Shown here one piece after another: positions 1-9,747 of a DNA stretch of 64,000 bases (its first letter is position 1; the number at the start of each line of letters is the position of its first letter). Source of the DNA: Diorhabda sublineata (Eukaryota > Arthropoda > Insecta > Coleoptera > Chrysomelidae); the NCBI RefSeq assembly GCF_026230105.1, contig NC_079476.1, positions 13,282,709 to 13,346,708 on the forward strand, given 5' to 3'. A model generated the notes under the pieces. It did not search any database. It was not told the DNA's origin and saw only the letters and a program-made list of their open reading frames with translations. Made by a program: the position numbers and the translations under genes.

Positions 1-1783
1 AAATTAATATTTATTGCTAAGAATAATAAAAAAAGTTTCGGCAACAAATAAATTTATTGAAAAGATAATAAATTCGCATTAATTGCATATCCAAAAGAGC
101 ACAACGAACAAAAGCAATTATAAATTAAAAACAACTCAGACTTATTTATATATTAAAGATAAGGCTGGGACTTATCTATAGAAATCCGGAATGGTTGCAG
201 CTCTTAACTGGATTCCCAGATGTTAGAGTTGAGGTTGAGTTTGTAGTCTGATGGTTGTATCCTTGTTGTGGAATCCCCCAACTTGGCAGCTGTTGAACTG
301 CGGGAGAAAAATTATAATGAGGAAGGAAACGGGAGCACAGTTGGAAATTGAGGGAGAAGGAACGAGTAGAAAGAACAGATTTGAACAAAGGGTGCTTATG
401 TTCTAACATATCAAAAAACTGAATTTATATTTTTTTAAATATAACCAAACAGGAATCTATTCTATTCGTTCTGTTCCCCAAATAAACAGAAAATACGAGT
501 TCATATGGAAACTATCATTCAAAATTTGCTTAAAACAAAAGGAAATCTAGAAAAATAACTGACATTTTTTTGAGCACAATAAAAAAAAGCAGAGAAAAAC
601 TTACCAGCGAATATAAAGAATAAAATCACCACAAATTTATTAAAATTTACTTTTACTTAAAGTATAGATAGCTAGAGGAAGAATTCGAATCAATTAAGAA
701 GTTTTATTGAATTTCTCGAATGGAGTGGGAGGTCGATAACAAATTAATTTCTTCAAAAACTCGAAAGTTAGAATAAATAAATCCGAAGTGACTACTGTGC
801 CACAATACGTGAACAAAGGAATATTCAAAATGTTTGAAGAAAAACGTAACAAGCCGAATGGCATGTTACAATCGAATAAAGCATTTTTCCCAATGCATTG
901 ATTGGACGGAGAGGGCACATTCGCATGGCCAGCTTGATTCTAGAATTCAACTTTTGTCAATGTTTCGAGATAATATCAATAGGTTGGTCTATTCAAGTTC
1001 GATGTAGACGAGCAATCAAATATGGAATTAAATAAGGTTCCATTGTGACGATATAAAAGATAATCTTGAAATTATCTTCAAAGTGTCAAGAAATATTGAC
1101 TAAAAATGCCTACAATGTCGCGTTTTATTACTATCTTGAAGCTTTGTCAACTAGTAGTCACAAAATGTCTTTTTATATTACAGAATATGACGCAGTAGAT
1201 CCTCTACACACACTTCAGTGTAAAATATATTTCTCTTTCTAAGTTCATTTCATCTTTTTAAATAGTCATATATTTTTAGGGGTATATAAACAATATATTT
1301 TTGGAATTACAGATATTCTAGATTGTACTTGTTTAAATTTAACACAAAGTGGCTTTTCTATGGAAAAGTTACTTTATTGCGAGACAATGTTATATTCTTC
1401 AACATGACCTATTTTCAAGTCAACACACTTAGTTCAGTGAGTTAACAATTTTTTCAAAACATGGAAAAAATAATTTTTGTTTCTGTATAGTGGTGTACGC
1501 AACCTTCTTCTACTATGACATATCCACGAAAAAATTCTTTTGGATTACATTTGTAGATATCCAAAAATAATGTTTTATTAAAACTGTAAATAATTTTTTC
1601 TCCATGTTCCCCAACAACGAAAATAGTTTTTTTTATTTGAGTATTAAAACTAATATAACACCTAGACCCTTGTAAAATGTTGACACATGATATCAGAAAC
1701 ATGTGACGGAAACTAACAATATAATAATCTTAGCGAAAGTGAAATTTCATAGTTCAGAAATTATGTATAAAAGAAAGTTGATA
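1..1783. other. AT-rich intergenic DNA, nothing recognised
   Basis: Both strands were read. Short open frames at 176-409, 694-918 and 1454-1702 (all minus) show no recognisable domain and look like chance. No repeat structure was evident. Confidence 0.5.
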
Positions 1784-2455
1784 GCTTATAACATAGGTGG
1801 GGAACCTGCGGCCTACGCGAGATTCTTGTGCGGCCCTTTGCCACCTAGTACAAAATGGTAGAGTGTTTTTTAAAAGGAATATTGGGAATTAAAAAATTGT
1901 AGAATTGTCAGGTAATTGAAAAATTATTTATTCGGATATTAAGAATTTCAGAAAGCAATTATACTTTTTTCAGAGTATTGCCGAAATGTTGGCTTTATAT
2001 CCAAATAAATAATTTTACACTTTACTGAAAATTCCACATTGTTTATGTAATTTACATATCTAAAAGAAACGAATAATGTTCTATGTAATATTTATTTGAA
2101 AATAAAGTAAAATTACAAAATACTATTTACAAAATTTGTCATACAGAGCAGCCACATGCTAGCAGACGATATGTTAACATCGATATTGATTGGTTGTATC
2201 ATCGATTACACAGAGCCATTCATTAGTCAGCTAATATTTTTATATTATTTTATATGTATATTATATTTAAAATTATGTAACATTATATTTTATTTTTTCT
2301 ATATAATGCAATAAATTGTTAAATCTATAGAAAAATTATAATAATTTCACAAAAGTCACTTTCTTAGGTCAATCAGCTTATGCGGCCTCTCTTATTGCTG
2401 CCTAATTTAAATGTGGCCTCTAATGGTAAAAAGGTTCCCCACCTCTGGCTTATAA
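1784..2455. mobile_element. Nonautonomous hAT element (MITE) with 8-bp target duplication
   Basis: The element runs 1792-2447 (656 bp). It starts CATAGGTGGGGAACC and ends GGTTCCCCACCTCTG, imperfect terminal inverted repeats of the hAT type (CAGRGGTGGGNAACC). It is flanked by perfect 8-bp direct repeats GCTTATAA at 1784-1791 and 2448-2455, the target-site length expected for hAT transposition. GC-richer subterminal segments (GCGGCC motifs) face each other inside the ends. No coding capacity is visible inside, so it must have been moved in trans. The intact duplication suggests a clean insertion. Confidence 0.85.
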
Positions 2456-2880
2456 CTTCAAAACGAAGACTCGTTATTTGAATGTAGTCTAGATATTATT
2501 TTGACATCATATCTTGTACTTAATGTTGGTACTAAATTTATATTGCAATGAACCATAGTGTTTTTTTATTTAATTAAAATAATTTACTAACCTAAATATA
2601 AAGCATTATAAATAATTAACCTAGTCATTAAGAGTTACATATTTCTTTGTTAATTATAATCATTCGACCTAGTTATGAAATATCACATATTTATTTAGTT
2701 CATACAATAATATCGCGTAAGCTCTATTTTGTTGTCCATACAAATTAATAACACATATATTCTAACTGACAATGCAGCATAAAAAATTGAAATTTCTATA
2801 AAAAAAGCTGAGGGCCATATTTTTGACACGACTAAGTATGCTTGGTTTCTGTGTGCGGCGCGGCGGCTTATTTATGTACG
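2456..2880. other. AT-rich spacer, nothing recognised
   Basis: No coding, RNA or repeat signal was seen apart from the outer flank of the neighbouring foldback. Confidence 0.5.
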
Positions 2881-3051
2881 TATGGTCTTTACGAAGTAAG
2901 TTGGAACGGCAAAAAAAAGGAGGTACCAGCGGCGAAACCTTTGAAAAAAACGTGCTGCTGTTCGCCGGGCGGCTTTTTTTTCAAATGTTTCGCCGCTGCG
3001 GCCTCCTTTCAATTTTTTTTCGCCGTGTCAATTTACTTTGTAAAGACTATA
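2881..3051. repeat. Short foldback (inverted repeat) element
   Basis: The left arm 2881-2950 and right arm 2974-3051 are imperfect reverse complements around a loop of about 23 nt. Paired landmarks are TATGGTCTTTACGAAGTAAG against TATAGTCTTTACAAAGTAAA, and GCGGCGAAACCTTTGAAAAA against GCGGCGAAACATTTGAAAAA (right arm reverse-complemented). The arms are much GC-richer than their surroundings. Weak pairing may extend outward to about 2830 and 3080. Two overlapping open frames here (2823-3116, 2842-3099) are by-products of the repeat, not genes. It is probably a MITE-like foldback; no target duplication was identified. Confidence 0.7.
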
Positions 3052-3699
3052 TATGTCAAAGTCGGCAAGCGGTTCGCAGGTCATTGGTCAAAAGAATAAA
3101 AGAAACTTTATTTTAGCGGTTTTATTTATGGATAAGAAATGAATTGTTTGGACAAAGCTAAAGGGATGCGGCATCGGAATTTTTTTTCTACTTCACCACC
3201 ACTATATATAAACCATTTTCATTTCAAAATGTTCATTTAATTTAATCAACGTACAATAAGACTGGTCATAAACACAATCAAGTGCAAGCAAGTGTAAGTT
3301 AATATTTGAAATTAGTGACAAGGTGTTGCTGTTGAGTATCGTTTGAATCAGAACTGTGGTAAGTACCAAAGCTCTTAACTAGATTTATGAACGAATGAAA
3401 TGTTGTACAGGGTGTTTTCTGATTAGATAAAAAAAGTGGGCATATTTTTAAACTAATTTTGTCGCGATGATTCGTTTTTAAAATGAGTACAGAATGTTTG
3501 AAAATTCTAAATTTATTTTCCATTTTTTCAAAATTCGTTAGCACAGATATAATTTTCATACAAAATTACAGGTTACCAATTGGGAGAGTTTAAAAACAGA
3601 AAACAGCCCACAAGCAAATTTATGCAAATTATCAAATTGTGTCAGTGGAAGACTCTTATAAAATTCCAACAAAGATGAGTTTTGATATTTGTTCTTAAT
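3052..3699. other. Spacer, possibly including the decayed 3' end of the hAT copy to its right
   Basis: A minus-strand open frame at 3299-3559 contains a segment (FEKMENKFRIF) that weakly recalls the region just after the catalytic part of GTF2IRD2/ZBED5-type hAT proteins. The match is too poor to call. Nothing else was recognised. Confidence 0.3.
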
Positions 3700-5015
3700 T
3701 ATATCACTGCACTATAGATCAATCATTTCCATTTGAAGTTCCGGGGCTAGGGTTTCAATGTCAGTATCAAAAGGATTCTGAAAAATCTTAATTTGATTCG
3801 CAATGGTACTAAAGTCCGAGAAACGAGAAAATTTATTGTCAAAGCACTCAAAGTTTCGATTGCAAAATCGATAGGAAACTCATTCTCAGTGGTGTTTTAA
3901 AATGTGAAAAACATTTACTTCGTAGTTGTGATTGAAACAGTATCAATTTCTTCAGGAATGATTTGATATTAATGTATAAATCAGGAAGATGTTGGTTTTC
4001 TCCTTGCAATCTCAAATTCAGTTCAGTTTCATTCAAAAAAATTTCGATCACTGCTCGAAGTTCAAAAAAGCGCTGAAGGACTTTTCTACAACTAAGCCAA
4101 CGTACGGCAGTATGATAAGGTAAGTAATTTTCTCCAATCTCTTCAATAAATTGTGGGGAATGGCGGTGATTCAGCCCAAAAGATCTGATAAAATTAACAG
4201 TTGATATGACTGGTTTCAGAACTTCAGACACATCCAAACATTTTCCGCACAAAGACTGTTGATGAATAATATAATGTTTTGAACCACCGTCATTTTCTAC
4301 AGCATTTGACACAAGAGCCCACCACTCCTTTATCTTTCCCACTCATGTTTTTGCCTCCATCAGTTTTAATACATTCCAAGTTTTTCCATCGAAGGTTCTT
4401 TTGTATAATGGCCATTTCAACTCCTTTAAAAATATCTGTACCAGTTGTGCCATGAATACTATACATATCAAGAAGTTCTTTATGCACTTCATAGCTTTTA
4501 TCTACTCCTCGAATATAAATCAACACCTGAGCAGTATCTGACACATCCGCTGACTCATCCAAAGCCAAAGAAAACCACTCAACATGTCCATTTTTGTCGA
4601 ACATTTGAGAGGATATATTTTCAGTGATGATTTCTACCCTTCGAGCCACAGTGGTTGCTCGACCTACTGCATTCTTTGATCATATCTCCATCGGAGAATG
4701 GTTTTCCACGTTTTGTAATTTCAAGAGCCACACGAAAGCTGGCACGAGTTGCAGCCTCTTGTTCAGTTTTGAGTTTTGAAAAGGAAGATTGCTGCGATTT
4801 CAATACGCGCTTCATAACTTCGAGTTTTTCTGTTCGCAAACTTCCTGTATATTTTGACGTTTAATGTTATATTCTTTGAGAACAGCTATGCTTTCATTGC
4901 AAATCAAACATAGCGCCTTGCTACTGGACTCAATTACGAAATACTAAATGTTCCACTGATCTTTGAATTTTCTGAATTCACTACCAATTTTTCGCTTCTT
5001 TTCCATACTACTAAA
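3700..5015 (-). pseudogene. Decayed hAT-superfamily transposase (GTF2IRD2/ZBED5-like)
   Basis: Conceptual minus-strand translation with several frameshifts and stops gives a recognisable chain. It begins near 5010 with a basic start (MEKKRKIGSEFRKFKDQWN), then a region resembling a BED-type N-terminus (ALCLICNESIAVLKEYNIKR). A core follows at 4649-4290 (WFSLALDESADVSDTAQVLI, ECIKTDGGKNMSGKDKGVVG), then a part at 4342-3848 with HQQSLCGKC and the FFELRAVIEIFLNETELN segment. The end near 3700 reads NPFDTDIETLAPELQMEMIDL. This order matches hAT-derived transposases related to vertebrate GTF2IRD2 and ZBED5 (established families). At least four disruptions rule out function. Family assignment is from motif memory, not a search. 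Confidence 0.75.
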
Positions 5016-5580
5016 TCACACACAAAAGCAACAATTCAAATCAAAATACTGTTACAAAGATGTCTTAAACTTAAACGCGCACAAACACGTTTTAAGGAAG
5101 TTCGCACATTTTATTTCACAACAGTGTCATAGGAACTGACTTGTGGTTGCGCCACTAGCCTTCTTATATATTCAAATTACTGCCATCTAGAAGTGAGTGG
5201 AAGACACCAGAACTTTCTCGAATCAACGAGATTATTCTGTACATGCTATTAGCGCCATCTATTAGTGATAGAAGGCACTACCTATTTCCGCTTGTTTCCA
5301 CCAGATGTCGTGTCGTTACTCCTAATGGCTCGTACTCTACGACTAATCTAAAAATTACAGATAATGATAGGAAAATTAATAACATGCAGTGTTGCCCTCT
5401 TGGGGTCTTTAGTCCGATTTGCAGCCTTTTTTAAACGTTGCGTACTTTTTCGGACTTTCTTTTTCATCAGTGAACTATTTCACTTTTTACCACTGGCAAT
5501 AATGATAATATGGTTTTGGCCCTCGGAACTTACTGGAGTAATCAGTATGGCCGTAAGGCTGGAAAGTTTGGAGACCCCTG
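5016..5580 (-). mobile_element. 5' terminal region and inverted repeat of the hAT copy
   Basis: On the minus strand this stretch begins CAGGGGTCTCCAAACTTTCC, a typical hAT terminal inverted repeat, ending exactly at 5580 on the plus strand (...GGAGACCCCTG). It leads toward the minus-strand transposase remnant at 3700-5015. The partner terminus on the left was not found, so the left boundary is uncertain. Open frames at 5243-5434 and 5364-5600 are not supported as genes. Confidence 0.55.
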
Positions 5581-5600
5581 ACTTAGGGCAGCATTTTTAA

Positions 5601-6935
5601 TATGAAGTAATTCATATTTTAGCCGAATCTATTCGTAATGAGATAACACGCATTGTCAAAAAAGCCAAATATTACACTATAATTCTCGACTCTACGCCCG
5701 ATATTAGTCATACAGAACAAATAACCTTTCTAATTAGATATGTGAACACTACTGATGGTAAAAGTAAAGTAGATATTTTAGAATTTTTTCCAGTAACTAA
5801 TACCACTGGAGAAGGTCTGTGCAATTTTCTATTAGAGAAGCTGTTACCTAGTCTGCAACTCGAAGTTAAATATATACGTGGTCAGAGCTACGACAATATA
5901 TCGAACAAGAAGGGGAAAAATATAGGGCTTCAGAAACGGATTCTCGATATCAATCCTACAGCATTATACGTGCCGTGTGCGGCTCACACCTTAAACCTCG
6001 TCGTTAATGACGTTTCCAGCTCTAGCAGTGAAATTTCTGGACTTTTTGATATGGTACAAGAGGTATATAATGTTTTTTCTGCGTCCCCATATCTATGGAG
6101 TTTACTGAAAGAATACGTGAAAAGTCTAATTTTGAAACCATTAAGTGAAACAAGGTGGGAAAGTCGTATCAATGCTATTAGACCTCTAAAGCAACACCTC
6201 AAAAACATTATTACCGTATTAAATGCCTTAATTAAAGATTCCACCAGAGACGCGAAAACAAAAAATGGTGCAAAATCAATAAATAAAAATCTTGAATCAT
6301 TCAAATTTTTGTGTTCAATTTTTATTTGGCATGATTTATTAACAAGAATTAATGTTCTGCTCTCACAAAGATCAGACGATAATTTCAAAATATTTGTCGA
6401 ATCAGCCACAACACTTGCTAGAGGTCCGTTTATTTGATTACGAGGGCAGTGATGAACCCCTTTTGAATCCCTTCCAGCAATTCAAGAACTTCTTTCTATT
6501 TTGCAATTCTTGATGACGCGATCTCTTCGGTAAATAAAAGATTTACATTATTATCTGAGTGCTTTTCAATATTCTGCTTTCTGAATGAGTTTAACAACAT
6601 TTGTAGTGATAATCTCATGAAAGCCTGCATGGACTTAGATATTAAGTTACAGGTACAGGAGGAAGAAAGTATCGTGAAAGATATAAACGGTATACAACTG
6701 TTTAATAAAATAACTTCATTCGAAGATAGGTAAGATAGCCAATTGAGGTATTAGAAATTATAGTCAAAAATGATCTCATTTCCTGTTTTCCTAATTTTGC
6801 TCTAACAATAAGAATTTTTTTTCACCTTACCTGTTTCTGTGGCTTCAGCAAATGAAAAATAACAAAAAATTACTTGAAAAATAATATGACACAAGAAAGG
6901 CTTTCAGATTTGGCCATCATCTCTATTGAATCCGG
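5601..6935 (+). pseudogene. Decayed hAT transposase, DUF4371/ZMYM1-like type
   Basis: The frame is open from 5601 to 6437 without a natural start. It encodes segments typical of DUF4371/hAT proteins: IRNEITRIVKKAKYYTIILD, DISHTEQITFLIRYV, a cysteine-histidine stretch (YVPCAAHTLNLVVNDV), and LSETRWESRINAI. After the stop, frames continue through ACMDLDIKLQVQEE and end in the hAT C-terminal dimerisation signature TQERLSDLAIISIE (6886-6933). The N-terminal part is missing: the frame abuts the terminus of another hAT element at 5580, so it may have been cut by that insertion. It is not functional. Confidence 0.8.
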
Positions 6936-7789
6936 AATCTGTTAAAAACAGATTTTACGGAAATAATGTTTTCAAAGTTTATTTGCATTTTTACCCGACT
7001 GCCAGGAAGGGTTATGTTTTTAACGCGTATCTTGTAAGTATGTCATATTCTTTATATTACCTTGTATCTCCAGAACTGCTAAACGGATTTTCACATTTGA
7101 GGTATCGTTAGATTCGTTTCATTAGCCCAAGTGCTCTTAGATAAGAGGCATTAAAAAAAATGGACGCCATGTTTTGAGGTAAAAAAATTTTTTTTACTAC
7201 CAAGCATATCGAGTTGAGTATCAAAATGAAGGATTTTAAACACTGATTGTAAATATGTATATAACTCGCAGTTTTAATATTAAATGGAACGATAAAAAAT
7301 AGCTAATTAAAATAATTCAGAACTGTGAGGATAGATGGCACCACTAGGTTTTTAAAACGCGGTATCGTTGTGTTTTCTTAATATTACTTATTATGGAGCA
7401 TCGGTCAGCGCGCAACAAACAATTCGGATAGATGGCGCCACTAGGTTTTTAAAACGCGGTATAGTTGTGACTTCTTTTTATCAAAGACTAATATATTTAC
7501 TACGAGGACAGACCTACGTTGTTACTATAATTATAATTGACTTGTGCGATTTAAATATCTTCATTATTTGGTAGTAAGTTATAATATCATAATAAATTAT
7601 TATAGGTTCACTAAGACCTTATACTTAGTTTTGTATTTTATTCGCATTCGTTTCGTTCGATTGAATTAGTTTAAGTTGTAAAATGTAAATACTTATCGAG
7701 TTAGGTTAGGTTTAGTTTTGAATTTTACTTCCCGAGGGAGCGTTATACAAACTCTAGTTAGGTACTGGTACTGGATAGCGCCATTTTAC
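6936..7789. other. Non-coding dispersed-repeat DNA left of the Helitron remnant
   Basis: It contains a 44-bp direct repeat (separate entry) and a tract around 6985-7140 (CCTTGTATCTCCAGAACTGC, TGAACGG-like motif, TTCATTAGCCCAAGTGCTCT) that looks like a dispersed insect repeat. Open frames 6926-7111 and 7368-7574 are unsupported. Confidence 0.4.
7329..7469. repeat. 44-bp direct repeat, two copies 97 bp apart
   Basis: The sequence beginning GGATAGATGGCACCACTAGG occurs at 7329-7372 and again at 7426-7469 (GGATAGATGGCGCCACTAGG), with two differences over 44 bp. The DNA between them is not duplicated. Confidence 0.85.
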
Positions 7790-8486
7790 GATGGAGAAGC
7801 TGTCAGAATTTTCCCAACAACTAGACTGGTTGATGCATATAACGCGACTATGACAGAAAAGTTAGAAAAGCTCACAAAAGTATACACCGTTAGTGCTGTA
7901 GACATCTCATTGGATCCTAAAACATATGGTCAAAAACCATGAGAGGAATAATTACCTGAAGATCCCAATAAAACAGGTGGTATACCAAACCGACTCAAAT
8001 TAGGTGTAGGCTCTCGTCTTAGCCAAGCTAAGACGGAACATCAATGTTAACCATGGGCTGGTTAACGGTGCTATGGGTGTTATCCGACGTATAGATTGGC
8101 CAGCACTACGCAGAGAGCAGTTGGAGCCGGGAGAACTGCCACAAGCAGTATTTGTGGAGTTCGATGACCCAAATATAACAGGGAACCGACCTGGTATTGG
8201 AGTCCGGATATAGCCTTGTGCTATAGAATTTGATGCTTTACGTGGTAAAGGCAAGATCGAGCGACGAATGCTTCCCTTAATTTTATGCAGGGCATTGACG
8301 GTGCATAAATTACAGGGCACAACTTTAGAACAAGCAGTTGTAGATTTAAGTAGAAACTAATTTGCAAAAGGTCAATCTTACGTTGCTTTGAGCAGAGTGA
8401 AGACTCTCTCCGGACTTGCTATTAGTTCTCTTGATCCTAACAAATTACTTAATCAACCACATGACATAAACTCATTCAAGGAATGA
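7790..8486 (+). pseudogene. Helitron helicase (Pif1-like) C-terminal fragment
   Basis: Three pieces in shifting frames give the end of a Helitron Rep/helicase protein. Piece one is TTRLVDAYNATMTEKLEKL and SAVDISLDPKTYG up to a stop at 7940. Piece two is VNHGLVNGAMGVIRRIDW and VFVEFDDPNITGNRPGIG (about 8045-8210). Piece three is LPLILCRALTVHKLQGTTLE, then FAKGQSYVALSRVKTLSGLA (about 8268-8420), the last conserved Pif1/RecD-like helicase motifs, ending at a stop at 8484-8486. In-frame stops (for example after GIGVRI and after DLSRN) and frameshifts show decay. The Rep nuclease domain and most helicase motifs are absent, and no Helitron 3' hairpin with CTRR end was seen. Confidence 0.85.
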
Positions 8487-8518
8487 ATCCGGTTACGTAA
8501 TCTTAACTAAAAAGACAT

Positions 8519-9080
8519 AAATAAAATAATAATTAAAAAAAAAAAATAAAAAACCCGCCTGCATGGATAAATACAATTAAAATCAACTGAAAAGACTGAA
8601 ACAAGATGAAAATTCAATGATAAGGTATTTTAAAAAAATAATGTTTAGGTACTTAAAACCAGAAACATAAATTGAAACAGTACCAAACCAATGTCCCCGC
8701 ATATTGTACATTTAGAAATATCAGCACGGTAGTTTTTTCACTTTTTTGCAACATTTTAAACAGGATTGCAGTCGGAGGCATGAAATTGAATGCTATGATA
8801 AATTATTATCTCTTTGTGCATGCCTCCGAATGTAATTCTGTTTATAATGTTGCAAAAAAGTGAAAAAACTACCGTGCTGATATTTCTAAGTGTACAATAT
8901 GCAGGTACATTGGTTTGGTACTGTTTCAATTTATGTTTCTGGTTTTAAGTACCTAATCATTATTTTTTTAAAATACCTTATCATTGAATTTTCATCTTGT
9001 TTCAGTCTTTTCAGTTGATTTTTAATTGTAGTTATCCATGCAGGCGGGTATTTTGTTTTTTTTTAATTATTATTTTATTA
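8519..9080. repeat. Large foldback element: about 263-bp arms, 36-nt loop
   Basis: The left arm 8519-8782 and right arm 8819-9080 are near-perfect reverse complements with a spacer of 36 nt (8783-8818). Landmarks in both arms are CCCGCCTGCATGGATAA, CAACTGAAAAGACTGAAACA, GAAACAGTACCAAACCAATG and CAGCACGGTAGTTTTTTCAC (right arm reverse-complemented). The transcript would form one long hairpin. The arms differ at scattered positions and by small indels, so this is an old or diverging palindrome. It starts 32 bp after the Helitron fragment and ends 64 bp before the retroelement. The open frame at 8672-8863 lies inside the palindrome and is not a gene. Confidence 0.9.
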
Positions 9081-9144
9081 CACATGATTCACTTATTTCA
9101 CACACAACGATTGTGATGTACGAATACGATAAAAATACGTAACT

Positions 9145-9362
9145 AGTTACATACGCCGCTTATCAAGGAAACTTAAAAGCGCAGCAGAAACACTATACTT
9201 TCTGAGAAATTGTTATTTAACAACATATGCAGATAAATCTTACTTTCTTGTAATATCATTTAATAAAATTCATTCTCTGTTCAGATCTCTAACAATAAAC
9301 TTGTAATTGCTAGAATAAATATATTTTTTAAAAACGAATTTTTCGTAAAGAAAACCAAAATT
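9145..9362 (+). repeat. 5' LTR
   Basis: 218 bp, beginning AGTTACATACGCCGCTTATC and ending AAAGAAAACCAAAATT. It matches the 3' LTR at every position I compared. It contains AATAAA at 9293-9298 and 9314-9319, candidate polyadenylation signals. No clear TATA box was identified; errantivirus LTRs are often TATA-less. Confidence 0.95.
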
Positions 9363-9378
9363 GGCGCAGTCAGTAGGA
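9362..9378 (+). promoter_or_regulatory. Primer-binding site, tRNA-Ser-like
   Basis: TGGCGCAGTCAGTAGG begins at the last base of the 5' LTR. The TGGCGCAGTCGG type is known as complementary to the 3' end of tRNA-Ser in the 17.6/297 group; here one position (A for G) differs from the pattern I recall. Confidence 0.75.
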
Positions 9379-9747
9379 TCGCGCAAGTCGTCGAAATCAA
9401 AAATCACTAAAACGTTTACGGGCATACAGTGCGTAACAAAATTTCGGATCGTGCGAAATAATTTAGTGACTTCACGGCTTTAACGTTTCAACGTTTTAAG
9501 TGCGAATCCAACGAACAATATTAGACTAGCAATTATCGTGCAATAGCCCTTTAGTGGTGAACATTGGAGGCAACAGGGAATCATCGAGGGAGAAGATTTT
9601 AAAAGCCTGTTCTTCAGAAACGTAAGTGCCTTATTGTCCTCTTCTTGCCTTTCCTACCTTTTTTTGGATTTTGGAAAGATAGTATTGATTATTGAGTTTT
9701 AAAGTTTCAAAAACGTATACAATTAATAAAAAAGAAATTATCAATTT
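9363..9747 (+). promoter_or_regulatory. 5' untranslated leader of the retroelement with candidate splice donor
   Basis: The 385-nt non-coding leader separates the 5' LTR from gag. It contains a consensus donor, GTAAGT at 9622-9627 after AGAAAC, the best candidate for the donor of the env subgenomic RNA. Packaging signals probably lie here but cannot be recognised by eye. Confidence 0.5.

Noticed and set aside
2823..3116. Two overlapping open frames of 97 and 85 codons
   Set aside because: They lie on the arms of a foldback repeat; the frames follow from the GC-rich palindrome and have no recognisable domain.
8000..8320. 106-codon minus-strand open frame
   Set aside because: Antisense shadow of the Helitron helicase remnant.
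8672..8863. 63-codon open frame
   Set aside because: Inside the large palindrome, spanning its loop; no protein similarity.
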